From Nocardia cyriacigeorgica GUH-2 (GTDB taxonomy: Bacteria; Actinomycetota; Actinomycetes; Mycobacteriales; Mycobacteriaceae): a DNA stretch of 64,000 bases. Shown here piece by piece: positions 36,775-47,194 of the stretch. The notes under the pieces were generated by a model, which saw only the letters and a list, made by a program, of their open reading frames with translations, ran no database searches and was not told the origin of the DNA. The stretch spans positions 2,046,001-2,110,000 of the forward strand of contig NC_016887.1 of NCBI RefSeq assembly GCF_000284035.1. Reading direction: 5' to 3'. The position numbers and the translations under genes were made by a program. Each line of letters opens with the position of its first letter. Position 1 is the first letter of the stretch.

Positions 36775-37200
36775 GTGCCACTCTCCGAGCACGAGCAGCG
36801 CATGCTCGAACAGATCGAGAGCGCGCTCTATGCTGAGGATCCGAAGTTCGCCTCGTCCGTCCGCGGCGGACGCCTTCGTACGACCTCGAGTAGACGCAGA
36901 CTTCAGGCCGCCGCCTTGTTCGTCCTCGGCCTGTTCCTACTCGTCGCAGGTATCGCCGCGCCGGTGAAGCCGGGCGGCTTCCCGATCATCAGCTTGATCG
37001 GATTCATCGTCATGTTCGGTGCCGGAGTGCTGCTGCTGCTCGGTGGCTCCAAGAAGGCCGGCGGCAGCGACCGCGGCGGCGACGCGCCGTCGAGCGGTCC
37101 GTCCGGTCCCGGCTCCGGTGGACGCGGGCGTCAGCGCCGCTCCGGCGGCTTCTCCGAGCGCATGGAAGATCGCTTCCGCAGAAGGTTCGAGCAGGAGTAA
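36775..37200 (+). CDS. DUF3040 membrane protein (Rv2169c type)
   Basis: A 141-residue protein of the DUF3040 family. The N-terminal signature is PLSEHEQRMLEQIESALYAEDPKFASSVR, followed by two closely spaced membrane segments (about 44-62 and 70-90). A Gly/Ser-rich and then basic C-terminal tail (ERMEDRFRRRFEQE) would face the cytosol. Function is unknown; conservation just upstream of mraZ across Mycobacteriales suggests an envelope or division link. GTG 36775 follows GGGAGG by 4 nt. A strong terminator at 37230-37273 ends this unit before the dcw cluster. Confidence 0.9.
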   Translation: MPLSEHEQRMLEQIESALYAEDPKFASSVRGGRLRTTSSRRRLQAAALFVLGLFLLVAGIAAPVKPGGFPIISLIGFIVMFGAGVLLLLGGSKKAGGSDRGGDAPSSGPSGPGSGGRGRQRRSGGFSERMEDRFRRRFEQE

Positions 37201-37229
37201 CTGCACCCGCTCGCCCACAGGTTCACAGC

Positions 37230-37273
37230 GAACGGCGGTGCGGTACCGGAAACCCGGTGCCGCACCGCCGTTC
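37230..37273 (+). terminator. Strong hairpin terminator after DUF3040 gene
   Basis: A 20-bp stem (37230-37249 with 37254-37273) has a single G-T wobble and a 4-nt loop, 30 bp after the DUF3040 stop. It insulates the dcw promoter. Confidence 0.88.
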
Positions 37274-37556
37274 GTCTGTCTGTCCATACCCCTTGGCGCC
37301 CACGGCGTGTCGTGCCGACCGGTCGGCCCGTTCCCGCTCGGCCCGCTGATCCCCACATCGCCCCACGACGCGCTCCACCTTCCCCCACCACACCCGGATT
37401 CCTGGACGCACCTGGGAGTTTGCTGGTAGTTGTCGGGCTCGCCCGGATCGGACGCGCGCGGGGAGGTGAAGCGCCGGAAAAGTTCTTCCACCCAGTGATA
37501 GCTGGGATGACCTGGGCAATCGCGAAAGCGGGGAGCCAGATCACCCCGTGTTTCGA

Positions 37557-37584
37557 TTGAAAGTGGGGGAAAGTGGGGTAATGT
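37557..37584 (+). promoter_or_regulatory. dcw (mraZ) promoter
   Basis: TTGAAA (37557-37562), a 16-nt spacer and TAATGT (37579-37584) form a sigma-A type promoter, giving a leader of about 85 nt before the mraZ TTG. The spacer and -10 are covered by the GTGG repeats. Confidence 0.55.
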
Positions 37585-37587
37585 GGA
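37563..37587 (+). promoter_or_regulatory. MraZ-binding repeats (MraZ box)
   Basis: GTGGG at 37563, GTGGG at 37573 and GTGGA at 37583 occur at exact 10-bp steps. Direct repeats of (T/G)GTGG at 10-bp spacing upstream of mraZ are the known binding site of MraZ in several bacteria. Overlap with the -10 suggests autorepression of the whole division operon. Confidence 0.75.
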
Positions 37588-37676
37588 GCGCGCACTACAG
37601 GAGAGGCCGTAAGGCGCTCGGCCGGAGCGAGTTCCGGCCATGCGTGATCGAGGTGGTCCGGTAGGGAGGTGTCGAG

Positions 37677-38108
37677 TTGTTTCTCGGTACCTACACACCT
37701 CGATTGGACGACAAAGGGCGACTCACGTTGCCTGCGAAGTTTCGAGACGATCTGGCGGGAGGGTTGATGGTCACGAAGGGGCAGGACCACAGCCTGGCCG
37801 TGTACCCCAAAGAGGAGTTCACCGCGCTCGCGCGGCGGGCCGCGGCGGCGTCTCGAAGCAATCCGCAGGCACGGGCTTTCGTCCGGGCTCTCGCGGCAGG
37901 CACGGACGAACAGCGTCCGGACGCTCAGGGCCGGATCGTGCTGTCGGCCGACCATCGTCGCTACGCCAACCTGTCACGGGACTGCGTGGTGATCGGCTCG
38001 GTCGACTTCCTCGAAATATGGGACAAGCAGGCGTGGGAGTCCTACCTCGCCGAACACGAGGAGGACTACGCACAAGCGAGAGACGAGTCGCTGGGCGGGA
38101 TCTTCTAG
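37677..38108 (+). CDS. mraZ: Transcriptional regulator MraZ
   Basis: A 143-residue DNA-binding regulator of the dcw operon; it forms rings and binds GTGG direct repeats in its own promoter. Two SpoVT/AbrB-like halves are seen: [25 protein letters not shown] (residues 2-26) and [22 protein letters not shown] (about 82-103). Both contain the DXXGR motif. It starts at TTG 37677 with GGGAGG 7 nt upstream; the TTG and the following TTT-CTC match the start used in other Mycobacteriales. Length is normal. A 269-bp spacer separates it from rsmH. Confidence 0.95.
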   Translation: MFLGTYTPRLDDKGRLTLPAKFRDDLAGGLMVTKGQDHSLAVYPKEEFTALARRAAAASRSNPQARAFVRALAAGTDEQRPDAQGRIVLSADHRRYANLSRDCVVIGSVDFLEIWDKQAWESYLAEHEEDYAQARDESLGGIF

Positions 38109-38377
38109 CGCCGCACGAGTGCCACGCGGCCTCTGCCCGGATGCGGACCCTGACGTACTTCCCCGACGCCAGGTGCCGCTTCGGTCAGAGACCACGGGGC
38201 ATTCGTCACCGACATCCGGTCCGAATCCCGCAGCATTCGCTGCTCACAGCAACCATTCCAGAGCCATCACTCACTACAGCACTACCCATCTACCCGCAGT
38301 GTCCGCCGAAAACACTGTGGAACAAGGCGACCCGATATCGGTGCGTGACGAAGCGAGGCAAGATCCGGGAGGTCGAG
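38109..38377 (+). other. 269-bp mraZ-rsmH spacer, possible structured leader
   Basis: The rest of the operon is tightly packed, yet this gap holds no supported gene. The frame stays open from upstream into rsmH but has no ribosome site until 38368. It can form a CAGTGT/ACACTG stem near 38298-38320 and other short stems between 38140 and 38205. A conserved RNA motif (mraW RNA) has been described before rsmH (mraW) in actinobacteria and this is the right place for it, but I cannot confirm the consensus by eye. Confidence 0.35.
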
Positions 38378-39352
38378 GTGAACCGTGAACAGCACGGCCC
38401 GCGCCATGTCCCGGTCCTGCTCGAGCGCGCCGACGAATTGCTCGGGCCCGCGCTCGGTGAGTCCGGCGCCGTCTACCTCGACGCCACCCTCGGATTGGGC
38501 GGGCACGCCGAACATTTCCTGCGCACCTACCCGCAGATCCGGCTGGTCGGGCTCGACCGCGACACCAATGCTCTCGCGCTCGCCGGCGAGCGGTTGCGGC
38601 CGTACCAGGACCGAATCAGCTTGGTGCACACCCGATACGACGGCATCGCCGACGCCCTCGCCGAAGCGGGCCTGCCCGCCACCGGCTCGGTCAGCGCCAT
38701 CCTGATGGACCTGGGTGTCTCGTCGATGCAACTGGACGAGACCGACCGCGGCTTCGCCTACTCGGTGGACGCCCCGCTGGACATGCGGATGGACCCGACC
38801 ACCAGGCCCACCGCCGCCGATGTGCTCAACACCTACAGCCACGGCGATCTGGCCCGGATCCTGAAAACCTATGGCGAGGAACGCTTCGCCGGCCGGATCG
38901 CCAGTGAGATCGTGCGGCGCAGGCAGCAGCGGCCGTTCACCACCAGCGCCCAGCTGGTCGAACTGCTCTACGACACCATCCCCGCCGCCACCCGGCGCAC
39001 CGGCGGACACCCGGCCAAACGCACCTTCCAGGCGCTGCGGATCGAGGTCAACGGTGAACTGGAATCGCTGCGGGCCGCACTGCCCGCGGCGCTTAACGCG
39101 CTGCGCGTGGGTGGCCGGATCGTGGTCATGTCGTATCAGTCGCTCGAGGACCGCGTCGTCAAACACGAACTGGCCCAGCGTGCGGCCTCGCGCACGCCGG
39201 TCGGCCTGCCGGTGGAACTGCCGGGGATGGGGCCGGAATTCCGGCTGCTCACCCGGGGCGCCGAACAGGCCACCGAAGCAGAGATCGAGGACAACCCGCG
39301 CGCCGCCCCGGTGCGGATGCGCGCAGCGGAACGGATTCAGGAGGGTGCATGA
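38378..39352 (+). CDS. rsmH: 16S rRNA (cytosine-1402-N4)-methyltransferase RsmH
   Basis: It methylates N4 of C1402 in 16S rRNA using S-adenosylmethionine. The 324-residue protein shows [11 protein letters not shown], the SAM-binding [24 protein letters not shown], and [29 protein letters not shown] and [15 protein letters not shown] follow, all standard RsmH motifs. GTG 38378 has GGGAGG 5 nt upstream. Its stop overlaps the ftsL start (ATGA). The gene was formerly called mraW and is a constant member of the dcw cluster. Confidence 0.95.
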   Translation: MNREQHGPRHVPVLLERADELLGPALGESGAVYLDATLGLGGHAEHFLRTYPQIRLVGLDRDTNALALAGERLRPYQDRISLVHTRYDGIADALAEAGLPATGSVSAILMDLGVSSMQLDETDRGFAYSVDAPLDMRMDPTTRPTAADVLNTYSHGDLARILKTYGEERFAGRIASEIVRRRQQRPFTTSAQLVELLYDTIPAATRRTGGHPAKRTFQALRIEVNGELESLRAALPAALNALRVGGRIVVMSYQSLEDRVVKHELAQRAASRTPVGLPVELPGMGPEFRLLTRGAEQATEAEIEDNPRAAPVRMRAAERIQEGA

Positions 39353-40974
39353 GCAGGGCGACGACAACGCTCGGGCAGCCTCCGACGGGGAGACGGGAGG
39401 CGGTCCGCACGAGCGGGTCGGTGCCCGCGGGCGGCGGTTCGGCTGAACCCGGACAGCGGCCCGGTCAGGCAAAAGGAGGGCGCAGCGTGAGCGTGCGGAC
39501 ACGGACCGTCGCCGAGCCCGGGCGGATCGCCCGCCGAGTGCAGGCCGCCGAGCGGGTGAAATCGGGTGCGGCGCAACGGGCCTACGCCCGCCGCAAGCTG
39601 CGCGCCGAAGGGGTCGCGGGCGGCGATGCGGTGCTGCCGCGGACCTCGCTCATGGCCACCCGGATCCCGTTCGTCGCGGCGATCCTGGCCCTGCTCGCCT
39701 GCGGGCTCGCCCTCACCCTGCTGCTCACCACCCGTGCCGCCGAGGACAGCTACCTGCTCAGCGACGCCAGGAAGCTGAACCAGACCCTCGCCGACGAGCG
39801 GGCCGCCCTGCAACGGGAGGTGGAGGCCGCCGACTCGGCGCCCGAACTCGCCGCGCGGGCCCGCGAACTCGGCATGATCCCGGCCAAGGACCCGGCGCGC
39901 CTGGTGGTCGCGCCCGACGGCAGCATCATCGTCATCGGCGACCCCAAGCCGGCCGAGGGCGCACCGGTGCCCCCGCTGAGCCCGCCGCCCACCCGCGCCA
40001 CAGACCGCCCGGGCACCCCGCAGAGCCAGGGCGAGCGCGTCGTCCCGGTCACCTCGACCCCCCGCGCCCCCGCCGACCGCCCCGACGGCGCCCAGATCAA
40101 CGCCGCACCCCCGGTAGGCGCCGGATTGACCCCGGCCGCGCCGAGCCCGGCGCCTGCGCCGAACCAGGCGGCTGCGCCGAACCCGGCGGTTGCGCCGAAC
40201 CCGGCCGCTGCCGGCGTTCCGGCTCCGGAAGGCGCGGCGGGCCCGGCACCCGCAGAGGGACCGGCACCGGCCGGCGAGCCGGCACCCGTGCCCGCCGCGG
40301 CCCCGGCTCCGGGCGCGGCACCCGAACCTGCTCCCGCTCCGGCAGGAGCCCAAGCGCCCGTGCCTGCCGACCCGGCGGCTGGCCCTGCTCCCGCCGCCCC
40401 CGCGCCCGGCCCTGCGGCCGCCCCGGCGGCCGCGCCCGGACCTGCGGCTGACGCGCCTGCACCGCCGGCCGCCCCGGCCGCCGGACTTGCCCCCACCCCC
40501 GCCGCCGCCCCGGCAGACGGAGCGCCCGCTCCCGCCACCGCACCGGCTCCTCCCGCGGCTCCGGTCCCCGCACCGGCCAACGCCCCGGCATCGGCTCCCG
40601 CATCCGGCCCCGCCGAAAATCCGGCGCCCGCACAGATGCCCGGACAAACCGCGGCTTCGGCCCCGGCGGCAGCCGTCGCGCCCGCCGCACGTCAGCAGGC
40701 TGCTGTCGAGGTACCCGTCCCGGCCCCCGCGGCCGCCGTCGCTGGGTCGAACCCGGCGTCCACCAGGGATCAGAGCACGCCCGCACCGGCAGGCGATCGT
40801 CCTTCGGCCGCAGGACCGGCTGTCCCGGCCACCGCCCCTGCGCCCGCACCGGTAGACCCACCACATCCATCCGCCGAATCCGCTCCCGCCGCACCGGCTC
40901 TCATCGAGAACGCCCCCGGGCACCCCGCCGTCGCGCCGACCGTGCGGCCGAACGCCGGTGAGGCCGCACGATGA
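39349..40974 (+). CDS. ftsL: FtsL-like division protein with giant Ala/Pro tail (Rv2164c type)
   Basis: A bitopic membrane protein in the FtsL slot between rsmH and pbpB. A basic cytosolic N-terminus (1-104) is followed by one membrane segment (about 105-127). A short extracytoplasmic coiled coil (about 131-175, [32 protein letters not shown]) comes next, ending [15 protein letters not shown], as in FtsL/FtsB-type proteins that bridge FtsQ and the FtsWI synthase. From about residue 200 to 541 the protein is almost entirely Ala, Pro and Gly with few other residues, a low-complexity tail outside the membrane. M. tuberculosis Rv2164c also has a Pro-rich tail but is about 384 residues. It overlaps rsmH and pbpB by 4 bp each. 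Confidence 0.85.
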   Translation: MSRATTTLGQPPTGRREAVRTSGSVPAGGGSAEPGQRPGQAKGGRSVSVRTRTVAEPGRIARRVQAAERVKSGAAQRAYARRKLRAEGVAGGDAVLPRTSLMATRIPFVAAILALLACGLALTLLLTTRAAEDSYLLSDARKLNQTLADERAALQREVEAADSAPELAARARELGMIPAKDPARLVVAPDGSIIVIGDPKPAEGAPVPPLSPPPTRATDRPGTPQSQGERVVPVTSTPRAPADRPDGAQINAAPPVGAGLTPAAPSPAPAPNQAAAPNPAVAPNPAAAGVPAPEGAAGPAPAEGPAPAGEPAPVPAAAPAPGAAPEPAPAPAGAQAPVPADPAAGPAPAAPAPGPAAAPAAAPGPAADAPAPPAAPAAGLAPTPAAAPADGAPAPATAPAPPAAPVPAPANAPASAPASGPAENPAPAQMPGQTAASAPAAAVAPAARQQAAVEVPVPAPAAAVAGSNPASTRDQSTPAPAGDRPSAAGPAVPATAPAPAPVDPPHPSAESAPAAPALIENAPGHPAVAPTVRPNAGEAAR

Positions 40975-42848
40975 GGCGGCCCGGACCCGCGAGGCGTTCC
41001 CGTCGCGGGCCGGTGAACAGACGGCGGCCCGCGGCGGCGCAGCTGGACCGGCCGGTGCGGATGCGGTTGGGGGTGGGGCGGATCGCGATGCTCGGTGCGC
41101 TCGCCGTCGTCGCGATCCAATTGCTGTGGGTGCAGAGCATTTCCGCGCCGGGGCTGTCGGCGCAGGCGGCCAGCCAGCGCACCGCGCACTGGGTGGACGA
41201 GGCCATGCGCGGCCCGATCACCGACCGCAACGGTAAGGCACTCGCGTTCACCGTCACGGCCAAGGAACTGCACTTCCAGCCCGTGAAGGTGCGTAAGGAT
41301 CTGGCCGAGGCCAAGGCCAAGGACGATTCCGCGCCCGATCCCGAACAGCGGCTGCGCGATATCGCCGCCACCATCCACGAGAAACTCGGCGACAAAGGCC
41401 CCAGCGAGAAGAAGCTGCTGGAGCTGCTCAACAGCGACGAGCCGTTCGTGTACCTGGCCCGCAATGTCGATCCGCGTATCGCCGCCGAGATCGTGGTCGA
41501 GTTCAAGGAAGTCGGCGCCGACTCGCAGAACCCGCGCGAGTATCCGGGCGATTCGCTGGCGGCCAACATCATCGGCGCCGTCGGCTGGGACGGCCACGGC
41601 CAGATCGGGCTGGAATCGTCGATGGACTCGCTGCTGGCCGGCACCGACGGCTCGCACACCTACGACCGCGGTGCCGATGGCGCGGTGATTCCCGGCAGCT
41701 GGCGCGACCGGGTGCCCGCGGTCAACGGCTACGGCATCGAACTCACGCTCGATTCGGATCTGCAGTACTACGTTCAGCAGCAGGTGCAGCAGGCCAAGGA
41801 TCTGTCCGGCGCGCAGTCGGCCTCGGCGGTGGTGCTGGACGCCAAGACCGGCCAGGTGCTGGCGATGGCCAACGACAACACGTTCAATCCGTCGCTGGGC
41901 CCGGAACATTGGAAACCGGAGACGCTGGACAATCCGTCGGTGACGCACGCGTTCGAACCGGGCTCGGTGAACAAGATCGTCACCGCCGCGGCCGCCATCG
42001 AATACGGTCTCACCACTCCCGACGAGGTCCATCAGGTGCCGGGCCAGATCCACATGGCCGGTGTCACCGTCGGCGACGCCTGGGAACACGGGGTCGCGCC
42101 CTACACCACCACCGGGATCTTCGGAAAGTCCTCCAATGTCGGCACCCTCATGCTCGCCCAGCGGGTGGGTGAGGACCGTTTCGCCGACATGCTCCAGCGG
42201 TTCGGTCTCGGCCAGCGCACCGGCGTCGGCCTGCCCGGTGAGAGCCCGGGCCGGGTGCCCGCCCGCGACCAGTGGTCCGGCGGCACCTTCGCGAACCTGC
42301 CGATCGGCCAGGGCCTTTCGATGACGACCTTGCAGATGACCAGCATGTACCAGGCCATCGCCAACGACGGCCTGCGGATCCCGCCGCGCATCGTGCGCGC
42401 CGAGATCGCCCCCGACAAAACCCGCACCGAGCGGCCGACGCCGGAGGGTGTGCGGGTGGTCAGCCCGCAGACCGCGCAGACCTTGCGCACCATGTTCCAG
42501 GCGGTCGTGCAGCGCGATCCGATGGGCGTGCAGATGGGCACCGGCGTCCCGGCCGCGATCGAGGGCTATCAGATCGCGGGCAAGACCGGTACCGCGCAGA
42601 AAGTGGACCCGGCCTGCGGCTGCTATTCGACCTCGTCGTACTGGATCACCTTCGCCGGAATAGCCCCGGCCGACGACCCGCGCTACGTCATCGGCATGAT
42701 GCTCGATGCCCCGGTGCGCAGCGCCGACGGCAGCGGCGGCCAGTCGGCCGCGCCGCTGTTCCACAACATCGCCTCCTGGGCGTTGCAGCGCGACCGTATC
42801 CCGCCGTCCACCGAGCCGGCCAGGCGTTTCGTGCTCCAGGCCTCGTGA
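40971..42848 (+). CDS. pbpB: Septal penicillin-binding protein 3 (PbpB/FtsI)
   Basis: The class B PBP that cross-links septal peptidoglycan together with FtsW. The 625-residue protein has a basic N-terminus and one membrane anchor (about 38-56). A PBP dimerisation domain begins DRNGKALAFTVTAKEL, and the transpeptidase domain has the active-site Ser332 in GSVNK, the SSN motif in GKSSNVGTLM and KTGTAQ. ATG 40971 overlaps the ftsL stop. The next gene, murE, begins 168 bp later; this is the largest gap inside the mur block and includes a 6-bp hairpin at 42943-42960, so a secondary promoter or attenuator may lie there. Confidence 0.95.
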   Translation: MRRPGPARRSRRGPVNRRRPAAAQLDRPVRMRLGVGRIAMLGALAVVAIQLLWVQSISAPGLSAQAASQRTAHWVDEAMRGPITDRNGKALAFTVTAKELHFQPVKVRKDLAEAKAKDDSAPDPEQRLRDIAATIHEKLGDKGPSEKKLLELLNSDEPFVYLARNVDPRIAAEIVVEFKEVGADSQNPREYPGDSLAANIIGAVGWDGHGQIGLESSMDSLLAGTDGSHTYDRGADGAVIPGSWRDRVPAVNGYGIELTLDSDLQYYVQQQVQQAKDLSGAQSASAVVLDAKTGQVLAMANDNTFNPSLGPEHWKPETLDNPSVTHAFEPGSVNKIVTAAAAIEYGLTTPDEVHQVPGQIHMAGVTVGDAWEHGVAPYTTTGIFGKSSNVGTLMLAQRVGEDRFADMLQRFGLGQRTGVGLPGESPGRVPARDQWSGGTFANLPIGQGLSMTTLQMTSMYQAIANDGLRIPPRIVRAEIAPDKTRTERPTPEGVRVVSPQTAQTLRTMFQAVVQRDPMGVQMGTGVPAAIEGYQIAGKTGTAQKVDPACGCYSTSSYWITFAGIAPADDPRYVIGMMLDAPVRSADGSGGQSAAPLFHNIASWALQRDRIPPSTEPARRFVLQAS

Positions 42849-43016
42849 GCTCATGCCGTTGCCCGCAACCGCTGGACCTGCCGCGACCGCTGTCGCGGTG
42901 GGCCGGCCCGGGCGCGGCGGACCCGAATCCGTGAACCGCGTTGCCTGCCCTCGAGCAGGCGTCGGTAACCTGACTCGTCGTCGGTGTACGCACCATAAAT
43001 CGCAGAGAGGAACCTT

Positions 43017-44603
43017 GTGCCCGCGCAGTCCAGCCAGCACGCGCTACGACCGGCCGAGCCGAAGTCGTCGACGCTGCCCGACCTGCTGGATCTGACCGGC
43101 GCCGAGCCGCGCTCGGACCTGCCGTCCGGCCTGGTGATCACCGGTATCGAACAGCGTTCGGACGCGGTCGTGCCCGGTGATCTGTTCGCCGCGCTGCCCG
43201 GCTCCCGCGCCCATGGCGCCCGCTTCGCCCGCGCTGCCGTCGACCGCGGCGCGGTGGCGGTGTTCACCGACGCCGAAGGCGCCGAGCTGGCCGGTGATCT
43301 GGGCGTGCCGGTGCTGGTGCGTGAACGTCCGCGCGAGGTGCTCGGCGAGCTGTCGGCCGCGATCTACGGCAACCCCTCGGGCCGGCTGCGCATCGTCGGC
43401 ATCACCGGAACCTCCGGCAAGACCACCACCTCCTATCTGGTGGAGGCCGGCCTGGCCGCCGCCGGGCTGTCCACCGCGCTGATCGGCACCATCGAGACCC
43501 GCATCGGCGGACGCCGGGTGCCGAGCGCGCTGACCACGCCGGAAGCGCCGCAGCTGCACGCGATGTTCGCGCTGATGGTCGAGCAGGGCGTGGACGCGGT
43601 GGTGATGGAGGTGTCCAGCCACGCGCTGGCGCTGGGCCGGGTCGACGGCGTGCGTTTCGCGGTGGGCGGATTCACCAATCTGTCCCAGGACCACCTGGAT
43701 TTCCACGCCGACTTCGAGGATTACTTCGCCGCCAAGCGCAGGCTGTTCGAGCCGCAGTCGCCGGTGGCCGCGCGCACCTCGGTGATCTGCATCGACGACG
43801 AATGGGGCCGCCGCCTGGCCGGCGACCTGCCCGCACCGGTCACCGTCGCCACCACCGGCCCGGCCGACTGGCAGGTCGCGGGCCCGGTGCGCACCCACGG
43901 CGCTGAACAGGAGTTCACCGCGGCCGGTCCGCACGGCGAAACCGCTGTGCGCCTGCGTCTTCCGGGCCGCTACAACGTCGCCAACGGACTGCTGGCGCTG
44001 GCGCTGTGCGCGGCCGCGGGGGTCGAGCCCGCGGTCGCCGGACCGGCCCTGGCCACCGTCGACGTGCCCGGCCGCATGCAGCGGGTCGAGCGCGGCCAGG
44101 ATTTTCTCGCGCTGGTCGACTACGCGCACAAACCGGCCGCGGTGGAATCGGTCATCGCCACCCTGCGCGCCCATCTGGACGAGGCGGGCACCGGCGGCAG
44201 GCTCGCCGTGGTGGTCGGCGCGGGCGGCGACCGCGACACGGGCAAACGCACGCTGATGGGCGCGGCCGGTGCGCGCGGCGCCGATCTGCTGATCATCACC
44301 GACGACAATCCGCGCACCGAGGATCCGGCGGCCATCCGGGCCGCCCTGCGCGCAGGCGCGCTCGGTGTGCCGGAATCCGAACGCGGCGAGATCCGCGAAA
44401 TCGGCGACCGGGCCGCCGCCATCGACGCGGCGGTGGCCTGGGCCCGCGCCGGTGACGTGGTGCTGGTCGCGGGCAAGGGACACGAGGCAGGGCAGGAGAT
44501 CCACGGGGTGAAGCACCCGTTCGACGACCGCGAGGTGCTCGCGGCCGCGATACAGCAGCGAAGTCCGCAGGGTTCGGACGCGGAGGACTTGACGGTTTCA
44601 TGA
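43017..44603 (+). CDS. murE: UDP-MurNAc-tripeptide synthetase MurE (meso-DAP adding)
   Basis: It adds meso-diaminopimelate to UDP-MurNAc-L-Ala-D-Glu using ATP in the cytosol. The 528-residue protein has the Mur-ligase ATP site [14 protein letters not shown], the [16 protein letters not shown] segment and [20 protein letters not shown]. The amino-acid specificity motif is DDNPRTEDP; the DNPR form selects meso-DAP over Lys. GTG 43017 has GAGAGGAA 4 nt upstream. It overlaps murF by 4 bp (ATGA). Confidence 0.96.
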   Translation: MPAQSSQHALRPAEPKSSTLPDLLDLTGAEPRSDLPSGLVITGIEQRSDAVVPGDLFAALPGSRAHGARFARAAVDRGAVAVFTDAEGAELAGDLGVPVLVRERPREVLGELSAAIYGNPSGRLRIVGITGTSGKTTTSYLVEAGLAAAGLSTALIGTIETRIGGRRVPSALTTPEAPQLHAMFALMVEQGVDAVVMEVSSHALALGRVDGVRFAVGGFTNLSQDHLDFHADFEDYFAAKRRLFEPQSPVAARTSVICIDDEWGRRLAGDLPAPVTVATTGPADWQVAGPVRTHGAEQEFTAAGPHGETAVRLRLPGRYNVANGLLALALCAAAGVEPAVAGPALATVDVPGRMQRVERGQDFLALVDYAHKPAAVESVIATLRAHLDEAGTGGRLAVVVGAGGDRDTGKRTLMGAAGARGADLLIITDDNPRTEDPAAIRAALRAGALGVPESERGEIREIGDRAAAIDAAVAWARAGDVVLVAGKGHEAGQEIHGVKHPFDDREVLAAAIQQRSPQGSDAEDLTVS

Positions 44604-46114
44604 TCGAGATGACACTGCGGGATATCGCGGACGTCGTCGGCGGCACGCTGCACGACGTCGCGTACCCGGAGGTGACGGTGACCGGTTCGGTCGAATTCGA
44701 CTCGCGCAACATCGGTCCCGGAGATGTTTTCCTCGCCCTTCCGGGTGAGCGCGCCGACGGCCACGATTACGCGGCCGCGGCGGTCGAGGCCGGTGCGGTC
44801 GCCGTGCTGGCGGCGCGTCCGGTGGGGGTGCCCGCGATCGTGGTGACGCCCAGTCCCGGGACGCTGCCCGCGAATTCGGCGGTGGTGGCCGGCGACACCG
44901 ACGGTTCCGGCGCGGCGGTGTTGTCGGCGCTGGCGAAGCTGGCGCGCGCGAGTGTCGAACGGTTGGTCGCGGCGGGCGGTTTGACCGTCGTCGGCGTGAC
45001 CGGCTCCTCCGGCAAGACCTCCACGAAAGATCTGCTGGCCGCAGTTTTGGCGCCGCTGGGCCCGGTGGTGGCCCCGCCCGGCTCGTTCAACAACGAACTC
45101 GGCCATCCGTGGACGGCCCTGCGGGCCGACGCCTCCACCCGCTTCCTGGTGCTGGAGTTGTCGGCGCGCGGTGTCGGCCATATCGCCGCGCTCACCGAGA
45201 TCGCCCCGCCGAACATCGGCGTCGTGCTCAATGTCGGCACCGCTCATCTCGGCGAGTTCGGCAGCCGCGAGGCGATCGCCAAGGCCAAGGGTGAACTCGT
45301 CGAGGCACTGCCCTCGACCGGCCTCGCCGTGCTCAACGCCGACGATCCGCAGGTCGCGGCCATGGCCGCGCGCACCGAGGCCCGCGTGGTGCTGGTCGGC
45401 CAGGCCGATCGCGCCGAGATCCGGGCCACCGACGTCGTCCTCGATGACCAGGCGCGCGCGCAATTCACCCTGCACACCCCGGCCGGCAGCGCGCCGGTGC
45501 GGCTGTCGGTGCACGGGGAACACCAGGTCGGCAATGCGCTGTCGGCGGTGGCCGTGGCGCTGGAATGCGGCGCCGATCTCGACTCCATCGTCGCGGCGCT
45601 GTCCGGTGCCCGCGCGGCCTCGGCCCGCCGGATGGATGTGCGCACCACCACCGACGGCATCACCGTCATCAACGATTCCTACAACGCCAACCCGGATTCG
45701 GTGCGGGCCGCGCTCAAGGCGCTGGTCACCATGTCCAAGGCCGGTGACACCCCGCGCCGCAGCTGGGCGGTGCTGGGGGAGATGGCCGAACTCGGCGAGG
45801 AGTCGGTGATCGAACACGACGCCATCGGACGGCTCGCGGTCCGCCTGGACGTGGACCGGCTGGTGGTGGTCGGCACCGGACGTCCGTCCCGGGCGATGCA
45901 TCAGGGTGCGGTGATGGAAGGCTCATGGGGCGAGGAATCGGTCCTCGTTCCCGATATCGGCGCGGCCATCGCGCTGCTCGACGACGCGGTCGAGCCGGGT
46001 GATGTGGTGCTGGTCAAGGCGTCGCAGTCGGTCGGCCTGTGGGCCGTCGCCGAGCATGTGACCGGCGAGGCTCGCCCGGATGGACGCAGGGGTAGCGCGG
46101 AGGCAGTGCGATGA
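44600..46114 (+). CDS. murF: UDP-MurNAc-pentapeptide synthetase MurF
   Basis: It adds D-Ala-D-Ala to the UDP-MurNAc tripeptide, completing the soluble precursor. Motifs in the 504-residue protein are [19 protein letters not shown] (UDP binding), [21 protein letters not shown] (ATP binding), [12 protein letters not shown], and the late [19 protein letters not shown] signature specific to MurF. It is coupled to murE upstream and to mraY downstream by ATGA overlaps. Confidence 0.96.
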   Translation: MIEMTLRDIADVVGGTLHDVAYPEVTVTGSVEFDSRNIGPGDVFLALPGERADGHDYAAAAVEAGAVAVLAARPVGVPAIVVTPSPGTLPANSAVVAGDTDGSGAAVLSALAKLARASVERLVAAGGLTVVGVTGSSGKTSTKDLLAAVLAPLGPVVAPPGSFNNELGHPWTALRADASTRFLVLELSARGVGHIAALTEIAPPNIGVVLNVGTAHLGEFGSREAIAKAKGELVEALPSTGLAVLNADDPQVAAMAARTEARVVLVGQADRAEIRATDVVLDDQARAQFTLHTPAGSAPVRLSVHGEHQVGNALSAVAVALECGADLDSIVAALSGARAASARRMDVRTTTDGITVINDSYNANPDSVRAALKALVTMSKAGDTPRRSWAVLGEMAELGEESVIEHDAIGRLAVRLDVDRLVVVGTGRPSRAMHQGAVMEGSWGEESVLVPDIGAAIALLDDAVEPGDVVLVKASQSVGLWAVAEHVTGEARPDGRRGSAEAVR

Positions 46115-47187
46115 GACAGATTCTGTTCGCGGCGGGGATCGCGCTGGCGGTGTCGATCCTCTTGACGCCCCTACTGATCAAGATGTTCGCCAAGCAGGGC
46201 TTCGGCCAGGAGATCCGGGTCGACGGCCCGGCCAGCCATCAGGCCAAGCGCGGCACGCCCACCATGGGTGGCGTTGCCATCATCATCGGTATGTGGGCCG
46301 GTTACCTCGGCTCGCACCTGATCGGCATCGGCTACGACGCCGAGGGCCCGTCGGCGTCGGCGCTGCTGGTGCTCGGCCTGGCCACCGCGCTCGGCGCGGT
46401 CGGTTTCGTCGACGACTTCATCAAGATCCGCAAGGGGCGCAACCTCGGCCTGACCGCCGCCGGTAAGTACATCGGCCAGCTCACCGCCGCGGTGGTGTTC
46501 GGTGTGCTGGCGTTGCAGTTCCGCGGTGACAGCGGCCTGACCCCGGCCAGCAGGCATCTGTCCTACGTCCGCGACATCACCACGGTGTCGATGGGCGTGA
46601 TCGTGTTCCTGGCCTTCGTCTGCCTGCTGGTGGTGGCCTGGTCGAACGCGGTGAACCTCACCGACGGCCTCGACGGCCTGGCCGCCGGATCGATGAGCCT
46701 GGTGCTCGGCGGGTACGTGATCATCACGTTCTGGCAGTACTACCACGCGTGCGAGACCAAGCCGGAGACCGGCTGCTACAACGTGCGCGACCCACTGGAC
46801 CTGGCGCTGGTGTGCGCCGCCGGCGCCGCGGCCTGCATGGGCTTCCTGTGGTGGAACGCGGCCCCGGCCAAGATCTTCATGGGCGACACCGGATCGCTGG
46901 CCCTGGGTGGTCTGCTGGCCGGGCTGTCCATCACCACCCGCACCGAGCTGCTGATGGTGGTCATCGGCGCGCTGTTCGTCGCCGAGGCGGCGTCGGTGGT
47001 GTTGCAGGTGGCGGTGTTCCGCACCACCCGTAACCGGTTGTTCAAGATGGCGCCGTTCCATCACCATTTCGAGTTGAGTAAATGGGCGGAGACGACGGTG
47101 ATCATCCGGTTCTGGTTGCTGGCCGCGATGGCCTCGGCGGTCGGACTCGGCCTGTTCTACAGCGAATATCTCTCCGCGGTCGGGTGA
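46111..47187 (+). CDS. mraY: Phospho-MurNAc-pentapeptide-transferase MraY
   Basis: A polytopic membrane enzyme that moves phospho-MurNAc-pentapeptide to undecaprenyl phosphate, forming lipid I. The 358-residue protein has about ten hydrophobic segments and the family motifs [33 protein letters not shown] (catalytic Asp pair), [12 protein letters not shown], and [14 protein letters not shown]. The C-terminal [12 protein letters not shown] holds the conserved His triplet. Start ATG 46111 overlaps the murF stop. Confidence 0.97.
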   Translation: MRQILFAAGIALAVSILLTPLLIKMFAKQGFGQEIRVDGPASHQAKRGTPTMGGVAIIIGMWAGYLGSHLIGIGYDAEGPSASALLVLGLATALGAVGFVDDFIKIRKGRNLGLTAAGKYIGQLTAAVVFGVLALQFRGDSGLTPASRHLSYVRDITTVSMGVIVFLAFVCLLVVAWSNAVNLTDGLDGLAAGSMSLVLGGYVIITFWQYYHACETKPETGCYNVRDPLDLALVCAAGAAACMGFLWWNAAPAKIFMGDTGSLALGGLLAGLSITTRTELLMVVIGALFVAEAASVVLQVAVFRTTRNRLFKMAPFHHHFELSKWAETTVIIRFWLLAAMASAVGLGLFYSEYLSAVG

Positions 47188-47194
47188 GCTGACA

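Larger units (their letters stand above)
37201..37676. other. 476-bp spacer between DUF3040 gene and mraZ
   Basis: No gene is supported here. It holds the DUF3040 terminator (37230-37273), a short CCCAG/CTGGG stem near 37494-37509 and the mraZ promoter with three GTGG repeats (37563-37587). A 7-bp hairpin (37620-37626 with 37633-37639) lies in the mraZ leader, and the mraZ ribosome site near 37664-37669 follows. Confidence 0.7.

Noticed and set aside
40100..40900. CRISPR or tandem-repeat array in a repetitive GC tract
   Set aside because: Repeats are irregular and in frame with an Ala/Pro-rich protein; no spacer-repeat pattern exists.
39337..40923. A long minus-strand frame opposite the ftsL tail encoding Arg/Gly/Cys/Ser-rich sequence
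   Set aside because: It is the complement of the Ala/Pro repeats; composition alone explains it.
43044..44516. A 490-codon open frame antisense to murE
   Set aside because: It mirrors murE in a complementary frame and shows no protein-like motif or ribosome site.
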